A stretch of 64,000 nucleotides of DNA from Holophagaceae bacterium (lineage in GTDB: Bacteria; Acidobacteriota; Holophagae; Holophagales; Holophagaceae): the NCBI GenBank assembly GCA_016710635.1, contig JADJVL010000002.1, positions 248,001 to 312,000 of the forward strand, in the 5' to 3' direction. Made by a program: the position numbers and the translations under genes. Of the stretch, positions 51,726 to 60,288 are shown piece by piece. The notes under the pieces are model-generated. The model worked only from the letters and a program-made list of their open reading frames with translations, was not told where the DNA came from and made no database searches. The number at the start of each line of letters is the position of its first letter. Within the stretch, counting starts at the first letter, position 1.

Positions 51726-53511
51726 GGCCGGGAGCCCTCCCGGCCCTCGGCGCGGCCTGTTCCGCGATCCTCTCCGCCCAGTCCCCGTCCCAGGACCGTG
51801 GACTGCAGACCTGGAGCCTCCAGCAGGGCCGGGTGACCGCGGGCGAGGGGGCTTCCGCTGCGCCCCTCGCCGCGGGCTCCCTGCAGAAGCCCTTCGTGGC
51901 GAAGGCGTGGGCCGCCACGCATCCCGGGGCCGCAACGCCACGCTTCACCTGCGGTCCCGGCTCGGCGTGCTGGCGGCCCGGAGGCCACGGGGAGCTGGGC
52001 CTTGCCCGGGCCCTCGCCGTCTCCTGCAACACCTACTTCCGCGCCCTGGCCGCCGTTACGCCGCCCGCGGCGCTGGCGCGGACCTTTGCGGAGGAAGGCT
52101 TCCAGGGCGCGCCCACGACGCCGGACCTGGCCGTGGGCCTCGTGGAGCCGGAGGGCGCGATCACCATCACCCCCGGCGAGCTGGTGGAGGCCTACGGGCG
52201 GCTGGTGCGGGAACCCTGGTCCGTCGGCGAGCCCGTGCGCCGCGAAGTGCTGGCGGGCCTGCGGGAGGCCGCGCGCTCGGGCACCGCCGGGGCCTTGGGC
52301 CAGCGGGGCTGGTGGGCCAAGACGGGCACGGTGCCGGCGGCGGACGGCGACCCCACGCGCACCGCCGGCCTGCTGATCGCCGCGGACGACGCGGGCTTTG
52401 TCCTCCTCGGCAGGCTGGAGCCCGGCACCGGCCGGGAGGCCGCGGCGGCCCTGGCGCCGATGCTGGCGCGGCTGCGGCCCTGGCAGGCCCCGCGTCCCGG
52501 GCCCGCGCAGCCCCCTGCGGGCCCTGGACGAGGCGTCCCAGCCTCGGGCCGGGAAGTCGTGGAAGGAGACACGGTCCGGGTGCGCCTGCTGGACCTCCTT
52601 GGCTCCCGCCACATCGAGGTCGCCAACCTGGGTGCCTTCCCCATCCCGGCGGGCCGAGGGTACCTGGGCCCGGGCGCCTCCGCGCCCTCCATCCCGGCGA
52701 CCGCGTCGGGCCGGGGCTGCTGGAGCTCCGCGCTCCGGACCTGGGCTTCACGCGACGCCTCGAGGGACGGCTGGCGGCGGGCCGCACGCCCAGGGGCGCC
52801 CTGAGCCTCACGGCGGTCCTCACGCGGCGGGAGTATGTCTCCGGCGTCCTGGCGGCGGAGCTTCCCCGGGGCTCATCGGCGCGCCGCATCGAACTGGGCG
52901 CCGCGGTGCTGCGCTTCCTCGCCACGGGGCCGCGCCACGCCAACGCCGACGTCTGCGACAGCACCCACTGCGCATGGTTCACCGGACGGGGTCCACGCCT
53001 GGCCTGGCTGACCCCTCGCCGCGCCACGGTGGGTGAGGCCGCGACGACCGATCCCTTCAATGGCCTGCCGGACGCGGACTGGTCCGCCATCCTCGCAGCC
53101 GCGCCAAAGGCCGGCCCCGCCCTCTGGACCGCCCATTGCGGCGGCGCGCCCCTGTCCTCCCACGCCCTCTGGGGCGCCGGGGACACGGCGGCGGCGCCCT
53201 GTCCCCGCCACGCTGCGGGCCAGGCGCGGTCCTGGCTGCGGGACTGGCCGGAAGCCGCGGCGGCCCGCGCCTTCGGCGGCCCGGTGCGCGCCCTGTCCGT
53301 GGCTTGGCGGGACGGACAGTGGACCCTGCGGGTGGAAGGCGAAGGGGGCGCCCGTCTTCTGGACTACGACCAGGCCCACCGCCGCCTCGCCGCCGCGCTG
53401 GGCTGGGACGCCCTGCCGAGCCCCGCGGACGCGGTGGAAGCGGTTCCCGGTGGCTGGCGCGCCCGCGGCGTCGGCTGGGGGCATCGGGTGGGGCTCTGCC
53501 TCGGGGACTGA
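51722..53511 (+). CDS. Fusion of penicillin-binding-type transpeptidase domain and SpoIID-like domain, frameshifted as assembled
   Basis: Starts with GTG at 51722 and a short leader (ALPALGAACSAILSA). Residues 45-250 carry the three motifs of serine transpeptidases/beta-lactamases in order: SLQK (Ser53, Lys56), SCN (101-103) and KTGT (200-203). Residues 280-596 resemble SpoIID: 'REYVSGVLAAELPRGSSARRIEL', 'ADVCDSTHCAWFTG' and the C-terminal 'ARGVGWGHRVGLCLG'. SpoIID is a lytic transglycosylase in sporulating bacteria; the SpoIID catalytic Glu could be the one in 'LAAELPRG'. The frame breaks between 52666 and 52675 in GGGCCCGGGC; one added base restores 596 residues. A polypeptide that could both cross-link peptides and cut glycan strands is unusual. 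It closes the five-gene locus and is convergent with the MgtC gene. Confidence 0.8.
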
Positions 53512-53521
53512 GTCCCGGGCT

Positions 53522-54847
53522 TCAGAGCGCCAGCACCACGTAGACGAAGGACAGGGCCGCCAGCGCGCCCAGGGCGGCGGCGGTGAGATGGGCGGTCTTC
53601 CGGCTGCCGAACAGGTAGGTGTAGGCCAGCTTCACGAGGTTGTTGCTGGCGCTGGCGATGACGATGGCCTGCAGGATCTGGGGCGAGCCGAGGCCGAGGT
53701 CCCCCTGCAGGACGGAGACCACGAAGGGCGTGATGTCCGAGCAGCCCACCAGGAAGGAGAGCATCCGCAGGCCCAGGTCCTTGAAGTGCAGGAGGGTGTA
53801 CTTGGTGGCGATGGAGATCACCACGAACATGAGGGCGAAGAGCAGGGCCGAATTGAGCTCGAGGGGATTGCGGCGGAGCTTCGAGTCGGCTTCCACGCTG
53901 CCCCCCTGGGGCTGGGCGGGATCGTCCTGGAGGACGGCGGCCTCGGTGGCGGAGCGGTCCGTCTTCACGAGCCAGGTGGCGTAGCCCGCCGCCAGGGCCG
54001 CCAGGGCCAGCAGGGCCGGACCCACCTGGAGGGCCGAACCGAAGCGGAAGATGGCCACCAGGGCCAGCAGCCGCAGGTACATCATGGACACGGCGAGGAG
54101 GATGGCCGCCGCCGCTTCCCGGTCCCGGCCCGGCAGGCTCTTCGAGCGCTTGGCCAGCACCAGCACGGTGGCGGTGCTGGAGTAGACGCCGCCCACGAGG
54201 CCCGTGAGCAGCATGCCCTTCTTGGGGAAGAGGTAGGTCTGCAGGACGTAGCCCAGGTAGGAGATGGTGGTGGTGATCACCACCGCCAGCCAGATCTGGT
54301 GCGGCGTCACCGGCAGGATGGCCAGCAGCCTGCCCACCAGGCCCACCATGGGCGGCAGGGTCGCCGGGATGAGGGGCAGGATGACGCCGGCGATCGCCAG
54401 GAACTTGCAGACGGTGACCACCTCGCCGGTTTCCAGGCGGTCCGTGAACTGGCGGATGCGGCCCTTGGAGTGCAGGACGAAGAGGACGGAGACGGCGAAG
54501 AGCACCAGGAACCAGTGGGGCTGGTGTATCGCCACCGGCCCTGTCGTGTAGGTCATCAGGGCGATGACGACGCCGATCAGGCCGGGACTCTTGCGGGCGC
54601 GGAGCTTGTTGCTGTAGTAGATCAGCAGGAAGGGCACCAGCGAGGCCATGCCCAGCATCCACGCGTAGGGCCCGAAGCCCGGCAGCAGGTAGAGCAGGAA
54701 GCCCAGCATCCCGATGAACACGAAGGTGCGCACGGTGCCGAAGGTGTCGAACTTGCCTTCCGTCTCGTAGTAGTCCCGCAGGCCGATGCCGATCAGGAAG
54801 CTGACGGCGAGGGTGAGCAGGAAGGGCGTGACGTGGGGCGGCAGCAA
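53522..54847 (-). CDS. MgtC/SapB-DUF4010 membrane protein
   Basis: 441 residues from a TTG at 54847, supported by GGAG five bases upstream. About 12 membrane helices. The N-terminal third, 'TLAVSFLIGIGLRDYYETEGKFDTFGTVRTFVFIGMLGFLLYLL' in pieces, is MgtC/SapB-like, and the rest, with 'TGLVGGVYSSTATVLVLAKRSK' and 'FLVGCSDITPFVVSVLQGD', is DUF4010. These proteins lie in the inner membrane; MgtC itself affects Mg2+ or ATP synthase control, while the DUF4010 group is uncharacterised. No Mg-sensing leader was seen. Confidence 0.9.
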   Translation of the reverse strand: MLPPHVTPFLLTLAVSFLIGIGLRDYYETEGKFDTFGTVRTFVFIGMLGFLLYLLPGFGPYAWMLGMASLVPFLLIYYSNKLRARKSPGLIGVVIALMTYTTGPVAIHQPHWFLVLFAVSVLFVLHSKGRIRQFTDRLETGEVVTVCKFLAIAGVILPLIPATLPPMVGLVGRLLAILPVTPHQIWLAVVITTTISYLGYVLQTYLFPKKGMLLTGLVGGVYSSTATVLVLAKRSKSLPGRDREAAAAILLAVSMMYLRLLALVAIFRFGSALQVGPALLALAALAAGYATWLVKTDRSATEAAVLQDDPAQPQGGSVEADSKLRRNPLELNSALLFALMFVVISIATKYTLLHFKDLGLRMLSFLVGCSDITPFVVSVLQGDLGLGSPQILQAIVIASASNNLVKLAYTYLFGSRKTAHLTAAALGALAALSFVYVVLAL

Positions 54848-54980
54848 GAGGACTCCGGAATATGGTTCAAACGGATCAGGGCATGATCACACACCACCCA
54901 TCGAGTCCGGGCGTGCGGGAGGGACTGCCGCGAGGATCCATCCACGCCACGAAAAAGGTCCGTGGGCAGCAGGGACGCCG

Positions 54981-55297
54981 CTAGAACGACAACACCTTGT
55001 CCGCGTCCCGGACCAGCCCATATAGGTCCCTTTGGGGGGGGACCCGGCCCGCCCCGCCCCCCCCCCCGGGGGGGCGGGGGGGGGGGGGGGCGGGGGGGGG
55101 GGGGGGCGGCGCCGGCCCCCCCCCGCGCGCCCCCGGGGGGGGCGGGGGGGGGGGGGGGGGGGGGGGGGTGGGGGGGGGCGCCCCCCCCCGGCGGGGGGGG
55201 GGGGCGGGCGGGGGCCGGCCCCGGGCCGGGGGGGGGGGGGGGGGGGGGGGGGGTTCCGGCGGCTCGGCTCGGTCCGCAGGACGAGGGCGAGCTTCAT
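54981..55297 (-). pseudogene. DsrE-family-like gene with its middle lost in a G-run
   Basis: The first 15 or so codons, 'MKLALVLRTEPSRRN', start at 55297 in an ATGA overlap with the DUF302 stop. The last residues 'DLYGLVRDADKVLSF' run to a TAG at 54981. This beginning and end fit DsrE/DsrF-like sulfur-relay proteins of about 110 residues, which often finish with a 'WADKVLTF' type motif. Everything between about 55034 and 55253 is G/C monotone, and the frame at both ends cannot be joined. The length (317 nt) is close to the expected 335-350 nt. I think the real gene is intact in the organism and the middle is an assembly error. Confidence 0.55.
55034..55253. other. Low-complexity G/C tract, probable sequencing artefact
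   Basis: About 220 bases of almost only G (with some C runs), including unbroken runs of more than 30 G. It cuts through the DsrE-like gene. Runs like this are typical of lost signal in two-colour Illumina chemistry or unresolved consensus; no biological repeat with this composition is known to me here. Confidence 0.85.
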
Positions 55298-55701
55298 GCC
55301 CCCTCCGCGCCGGCCTGGGCGACACGGTCCAGGGCGGCCAGGAGGCGGGCCTCCACGGTCTGGGCGTGGATGGGATCGAGACGGGAAGTCAGCGTGAAGA
55401 GGCTGGTGGGCTTCACGGCGGTGACCTCGCTGCCTCCGTGCACTTCGCGCACCACCACGTTGCAGGGCAGCAGCACGGCCAGCTCGGGTTCCACCTTCAT
55501 GGCCTCGAAGGCCACGGAGGGCAGGCAGGCGCCGAGGATGATGCGGCGCTCGGAGTCCTTGCCGAGCCGGGTCTTGAAGATGGCCCGGGTGTCCAGCTCC
55601 ACGGGGACGCCGAAGCCCTCGGCGCCCAGGGCCTCCCGGGTGGTGGCCAGGGCGACATCGAAGGGCAGCGGGGTCGCGAGGGTGAAGGCGTAGGAGGACA
55701 T
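55294..55701 (-). CDS. DUF302 protein
   Basis: 135 residues from an ATG at 55701 with GGAG six bases upstream. The start 'SSYAFTLATPLPFDVALATTREALGAEGFGVPVELD' and 'ACLPSVAFEAMKVEPELAVLLPCNVVVREVHGG' are the DUF302 pattern; the central Pro-Cys ('LPCN') is conserved in the family. The role is unknown; structural relatives bind small molecules, and some members are linked to sulfur or thiol stress. Its stop overlaps the start of the DsrE-like gene (ATGA), so the two are coupled and may act together in sulfur or redox chemistry. Confidence 0.9.
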   Translation of the reverse strand: MSSYAFTLATPLPFDVALATTREALGAEGFGVPVELDTRAIFKTRLGKDSERRIILGACLPSVAFEAMKVEPELAVLLPCNVVVREVHGGSEVTAVKPTSLFTLTSRLDPIHAQTVEARLLAALDRVAQAGAEGA

Positions 55702-55823
55702 GGGCGCTCCGCACGGGATCCCGCCCCGCAAGCCCAGGATGGGTCCTGGAACCTGTGATCTCCGCCGCAACCGGGCGCAGGATCCGGGTTCCGCCGCGCG
55801 GCCCCGGGGAGCATCATGTCCCC

Positions 55824-56522
55824 ATGCACCCCGGCCCATCCCTGCTGCTTCTCCTGGCGCTGGCCGCCGGTCCGGCGTCCCCCCAGGATCCGCCGGCCCA
55901 GCTCCGGCTCGTGGAGCAGGCCAGCCAGGAAGGCTTCCCCCTGGAGCGCGCCTTCCTCGACCGCGGGCCGAAGAAGCTGAAGGCTGCCGGCGTCTACCTC
56001 CGGATACGCGACGGCGCCAAGCTCTACGCGCTGGCGCTCTACGTGGACACCAAGGTCCTCGCCGCCCGCACGAAGGGGAAGCCCCGCACGCCGGAGGCGC
56101 TGGCGGCGGCGCTCGTGGGAGGACAGGCCGCCCACGCCTATGTGGCCCGTATCGTGGAACCCTTCCCCCGGGAGCGCCGCATGGCCTTCCTGCTGGGAAA
56201 CCTCCAGCGCGCCTGGCCCGGCCCCGGCTTCGATCCGGCCTCGCCCGCCCTGAAGCGCTTCTCCGCCTTCTTCGACCGGGCCCTGGCCAAAGGCACCGAG
56301 ACCCAGGTCTGGATCCAGCCTGGCGGCGTCCTCCACACCCGCGAAGCCGGCGGACCGGTCACCACCACCCGCGACCCCGTCCTCGCCGCCGCCTTCAGCG
56401 GCACCTACCTCGGCGAGCACTGCATGGACCCGACCCTCAAGGCGGATCTCCTGCGCGAACTGCCGGCGGTGCTGGAGCTGGAGGAGATGCTGGGGGCCAA
56501 GGTGGGGAAGGGGAGGAAGTAG
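55824..56522 (+). CDS. Secreted chalcone-isomerase-like protein
   Basis: 232 residues from the ATG at 55824; the GGGGA stretch 13 bases upstream is rather distant, so the start is not certain. Signal peptide 'PSLLLLLALAAGPASP', then 'LKAAGVYLRIRDGAKLYALALYVDTK' and 'VEPFPRERRMAFLLGNLQRAW', which resemble the bacterial chalcone-isomerase-like domain (periplasmic). In bacteria these proteins are not isomerases of flavonoids; their role is undefined. The gene stands alone between the DUF302 gene (divergent) and the PAS protein gene (convergent). Confidence 0.75.
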   Translation: MHPGPSLLLLLALAAGPASPQDPPAQLRLVEQASQEGFPLERAFLDRGPKKLKAAGVYLRIRDGAKLYALALYVDTKVLAARTKGKPRTPEALAAALVGGQAAHAYVARIVEPFPRERRMAFLLGNLQRAWPGPGFDPASPALKRFSAFFDRALAKGTETQVWIQPGGVLHTREAGGPVTTTRDPVLAAAFSGTYLGEHCMDPTLKADLLRELPAVLELEEMLGAKVGKGRK

Positions 56523-56563
56523 GGCGCGCCGCGGAATGGCTTCCCGCGGCCCCCACCCGCCGG

Positions 56564-57148
56564 TCAGGCCGGGTTCTTGCACACGCCGATGTCCCCCGCG
56601 CCCAGCTCCCGGTGGAAGGCCATGATCACGATGCGCAGGGCGGGGGCGCCGGCGGTGTCCTTCGCGACGGTGGCGGCGAGGTGGGCGCAGAAGCGGGTGC
56701 CGTCCTCCTTCACCAGCCGCATCTCGCAGGTGACGGGCCCGCCGGTGGCGAGGATCTGCCTGCGGTGCAGGTAGTAGGCGTCCTGGTCCTCCTTGGCGAT
56801 GAAGCGGGTGAGGGGCTGCTTGAGCAGCGCCTTCCGCTCGAGCCCCAGGAGGGCGGCGAGGGTCAGGTTGGACTGCTGGATGAGCCCCTTCTCGCTCAGG
56901 GTGCAGTAGCCCACCGGCGCGAGATCGTAGAGGTCGAAGTAGCGGGCCCGGGCCTCGTGCAGCTCCGCCTGGGTGCGGCGCAGCTCCTCGTTCTGCATCT
57001 CCAGCTCGATCTGGTGCACCCGCAGCTCGTGGAGCATCAGCCGGGCCTCGTCGGGGCTCAGGTCCTCGAGGGCCCGCGGTGAATGGGCCGCCGCTTCCAG
57101 GGCCAGGACCTCCGGGTCCGGCAGGGGACGCTTAGTTCGGCTGGGCAT
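56564..57148 (-). CDS. PAS-domain protein
   Basis: 194 residues from the ATG at 57148, which lies inside the end of the CheB-CheR gene (17-base overlap). A helical part 'DLSPDEARLMLHELRVHQIELEMQNEELRRTQ' (residues 30-65) leads into a PAS domain with 'ARYFDLYDLAPVGYCTLSEKGLIQQSNLTLAALLGLERKAL' in parts. No output domain follows. Such short proteins may pass signals to partners by pairing of the helical part. Coupling to the CheB-CheR-PAS hybrid suggests a joint sensory role. Confidence 0.85.
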   Translation of the reverse strand: MPSRTKRPLPDPEVLALEAAAHSPRALEDLSPDEARLMLHELRVHQIELEMQNEELRRTQAELHEARARYFDLYDLAPVGYCTLSEKGLIQQSNLTLAALLGLERKALLKQPLTRFIAKEDQDAYYLHRRQILATGGPVTCEMRLVKEDGTRFCAHLAATVAKDTAGAPALRIVIMAFHRELGAGDIGVCKNPA

Positions 57149-60100
57149 CGGGCACCTCCGCGGCGGGGCCGCGCTTCTCCTCACGGGCCCGCTCCGTGGT
57201 CGCGACCGCGTAGAAGCGGCCAGCCTCGTCCATCAGGGCCGTGGAGATGATGGACACTTCGACGAGGGCGCCGCCCTTGTTGAGCCGCTGGGTCAGGTAG
57301 GGCTCGAGGACCTCCGCGTGGCTGAGCAGGCGGAGCTTCGCCAGGGCCTCCTCCCTCAGGCCTTGCGGAATGCGGTCGCGGACATTCATTTCCAGCGCCT
57401 CGGCTTCGGTCCAGCCGTACTGGCGCTCGGCCCCGGGGTTCCAGGCCAGGATGCGGCCCTGCAGGTCCTGCACGGTGATGGCGTCGTGGGCGTCCCGCAC
57501 CACCACCGCCAGGCGCTGCAGGTCGTTGGCCTTCCGCAGGGCCTCCCGGGTCCGCACGATCTCCGTGATGTCGAGGAAGGCGATCACCGCCCCTTCGATG
57601 ACATTGTCGAGGGTCCGGTAGGGCTGGATGCGCAGGGTGTACCAGGCGCCTTCCCGGTTCTGGACGACCACCTCCACGGGGATGAGGGTGTCCAGCACGG
57701 ACTGGGTGTCCTCAACCAGGCGGCCGTAGCCCACCAGGTTGGAGACGATGTGGCCCACGGGCCGCCCCACGTCGCTCAGGATCAGGTTGATGATCCGCGT
57801 GGTGGCGGGGGTGAAGCGCAGGATGCGCAAGTTCCGGTCCACGAAGACGGTGGCGATGCCGGTCCCCGCCATCAGGTTGTTCATGTCGCTGTTGACCCGG
57901 GACAGGTCCGCCACCTTGGTCTGGAGCTCCGTGTTGACCGTGGCGAGCTCCTCGTTGACCGATTGCAGCTCCTCCTTCGAGGTCTCGAGCTCCTCGTTGG
58001 CGGACTGGATCTCCTCGTTCACGGACTGCATCTCCTCGTTGGAGGATTTCAGCTCCTCGTTGGAGGTCTCCAGCTCTTCCATGGCGGAATGGAGGTACTC
58101 CTCCTTGGCCTGCAGCTCCTGCAGGAGGCCGGCGACGCGGGTTTCGGATTCCATCAACGCGTCGCTGGACCCGGATTCGGCGTGGACGATCGTCGGGGTC
58201 CCAGGCACCGCCGGGGTTTCGGCCTGCGCCTGCAGCACCACCAGGTACAGCGGAGGCTCCTGGGACGCCGGGGAGGCCTCCGCCAGGGGCGTGATGCTCA
58301 GCTCGACGGTGGCCACGTGGCCGTGGGTCTCGATGCGCAGGCCGGTGCGCCGCACGGTCTCGGTCGAGCCGGTGGCCTTGCGGAGGGCCAGGGTGAGGTC
58401 ACGCTGCAGGCCCTCCCGGGCCATCTTCAGGAGGTTGGGAACCCCGGGCTCGCCGGGGACCGGTTCGAGGAAGGGCCCGCTGCGGCCGTGCAGGTACAGC
58501 AGCTCGCCCTGGCCGTTGACCAGGGCCGCAACGGAAGAGAACTGCTGCAGCAGGGCCTGCTCCGTCAGTTCCCGGGGGGAGGGGCGAGGGGTGGCCACCC
58601 TCGCGCGGGCCTTGCGGAGCCCCGGATCCGTCGGGGGCAGGGGCGCGGGCAGGAAGCGGCTGAAGGCCACGCGCTCCGCGCCGGAGTTCCCGTCCCGGCG
58701 CCGGTACACCTTCAGCTTCCGGTCCACGGCGGTGAAGAGGTCGCCGAAGTCGCCCACGGTCTCCGAGGTCCCCAGGAACAGGCAGCCGCCGGGATTCAGG
58801 GCGTAGTGGAACAGGGGGATGAGCTTCTTCTGCAGGGCGTCGCCCATGTAGATCAGGAGGTTGCGGCAACTGATCAGGTCCATCCGGGAAAAGGGCGGAT
58901 CCTTGATCACGTCCTGCTCGGAAAAGATCAGCAGGTCGCGGATGCCTTTGTGGATGCGATAGCCACCGCCGGGCTCGGCGGTGAAGAAGCGGGCGAGCCG
59001 TTCCGGGGTCAAATCGGCCGCGATGCTGGCGGGGTAGAGGCCAACGCGGGCGGTGGCGATGGCCCGGCTGTCGATGTCGGTGGCGAAGACCTGCATCACG
59101 TGATGCTGTTTCAGTGCTTCCAGGCGCTCCTGGAGGAGGATGGCGATGGAGTAGGCCTCCTCGCCGGTGGAACAGCCCGTGGACCACACGCGCACGGCTT
59201 CGCCCGGGGCCTTGCCTTCGAAGAGCCCGGGAATCACCTGCTCCTCGAGGAGCTGGAAGGCCTCCTTGTCCCGGAAGAAGCTGGTGACGCCGATGAGGAG
59301 GTCCTGGAAGAGGGCCTCCACTTCACCGGTGTCGTGCTGCAGGAACTGCAGGTAGTTGTCGAGGCGATCGATCTGCTGGACCGCCATGCGCCGCTCGATG
59401 CGGCGGTGGATGGTGCTGGGCTTGTACTGGGAGAAGTCGTGGCCGCTCTGGGCCCGCAGCAGGACGAAGATCTTCTTCATGGTGCCTTCGGTCCGGGGCG
59501 CCGTGGCGGGATCGATGCGGGGGAGCTTGCCGAAGGCGTGGGCCACATAGGCCAGGAGCTGACCGGGCATCTCCGCCGGCGGCAGCTCGAAGTCCACGAG
59601 TCCCGTGGCCAGGGCGCTGCGGGGCATGCCGTCGAACTCGGTGGATTCCGGGTTCTGCACCATCACCATGCCGCCTTCGCCCTTGATGGCCCGGATGCCG
59701 AGGGTGCCATCGCTGCCGGTGCCCGACAGGATGACGCCGATGGCCCGCTCGTGCAGGTCCTGGGCCAGGGACCGGAAGAAGTAGTCGATGGGCAGGCGCT
59801 GCCCCCGGATCGCCACGGGGTCCAGCAGCTGCAGGGCGCCGTTGAGGAAGGCCATGTCCTTGCCCGGCGGGATGATGTAGGCGCAGTTGGGCCGCACCAC
59901 CATGCCGTCCTCCACCTGGAAGACCCGCATGCGGGTGTAGTGCGAGACGAGCTCGGTGAGCATGCTCGCGTGGTCCGGAGCCAGGTGCTGCACCAGGATG
60001 AAGGCCATCCCGGGTTCCCCATCGGCGGGCAGGCCGGAGAGAAAGGCTTCGATGGCGCCCAGGCCCCCGGCGGAGGCGCCGATGCCAACGATGGGGAACC

Positions 60101-60230
60101 GCGGGGAGGCTTCCCCGGCTGCGGAGGCAGGGGGTTCCTTGCGGAGTCCGGAGGCGGGAGCTGAGGGCGGGACCGGGGGCGCCTTCGCCTTCGGATCCTG
60201 CTTCTGCTGTTCGCCTGGCTTCCTGGTCAT
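57132..60230 (-). CDS. CheB-CheR-PAS hybrid protein
   Basis: 1032 residues. CheB-type methylesterase domain (about 45-235) with the catalytic Ser in 'IGASAGG', His in 'VQHLAPDH' and Asp in 'GTGSDGTLG'; CheR methyltransferase (about 265-520) with 'RVWSTGCSTGEEAYSIAILL'; a long coiled coil (about 685-780) of repeated 'ELETSNEELKSSNEEMQSVNEEIQSANE' in short repeats; then two PAS domains. Such fusions are known as chemosensory-like regulators in many bacteria but usually act without CheA next to them. The coiled coil may be the output to a partner. No receptor or CheA/CheW gene is in the window. Overlaps the PAS gene start by 17 bases. Confidence 0.94.
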   Translation of the reverse strand: MTRKPGEQQKQDPKAKAPPVPPSAPASGLRKEPPASAAGEASPRFPIVGIGASAGGLGAIEAFLSGLPADGEPGMAFILVQHLAPDHASMLTELVSHYTRMRVFQVEDGMVVRPNCAYIIPPGKDMAFLNGALQLLDPVAIRGQRLPIDYFFRSLAQDLHERAIGVILSGTGSDGTLGIRAIKGEGGMVMVQNPESTEFDGMPRSALATGLVDFELPPAEMPGQLLAYVAHAFGKLPRIDPATAPRTEGTMKKIFVLLRAQSGHDFSQYKPSTIHRRIERRMAVQQIDRLDNYLQFLQHDTGEVEALFQDLLIGVTSFFRDKEAFQLLEEQVIPGLFEGKAPGEAVRVWSTGCSTGEEAYSIAILLQERLEALKQHHVMQVFATDIDSRAIATARVGLYPASIAADLTPERLARFFTAEPGGGYRIHKGIRDLLIFSEQDVIKDPPFSRMDLISCRNLLIYMGDALQKKLIPLFHYALNPGGCLFLGTSETVGDFGDLFTAVDRKLKVYRRRDGNSGAERVAFSRFLPAPLPPTDPGLRKARARVATPRPSPRELTEQALLQQFSSVAALVNGQGELLYLHGRSGPFLEPVPGEPGVPNLLKMAREGLQRDLTLALRKATGSTETVRRTGLRIETHGHVATVELSITPLAEASPASQEPPLYLVVLQAQAETPAVPGTPTIVHAESGSSDALMESETRVAGLLQELQAKEEYLHSAMEELETSNEELKSSNEEMQSVNEEIQSANEELETSKEELQSVNEELATVNTELQTKVADLSRVNSDMNNLMAGTGIATVFVDRNLRILRFTPATTRIINLILSDVGRPVGHIVSNLVGYGRLVEDTQSVLDTLIPVEVVVQNREGAWYTLRIQPYRTLDNVIEGAVIAFLDITEIVRTREALRKANDLQRLAVVVRDAHDAITVQDLQGRILAWNPGAERQYGWTEAEALEMNVRDRIPQGLREEALAKLRLLSHAEVLEPYLTQRLNKGGALVEVSIISTALMDEAGRFYAVATTERAREEKRGPAAEVPDAQPN

Positions 60231-60288
60231 GACCTGCCCCGCTTTCTGGACTATGCGCCCAATCCGGCGTTGGAGAGGCTCCGATGTC

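Noticed and set aside
55034..55253. Natural G-quadruplex island or simple-sequence repeat
   Set aside because: The tract has unbroken runs over 30 G and cuts a gene, which fits a sequencing artefact rather than a biological element.
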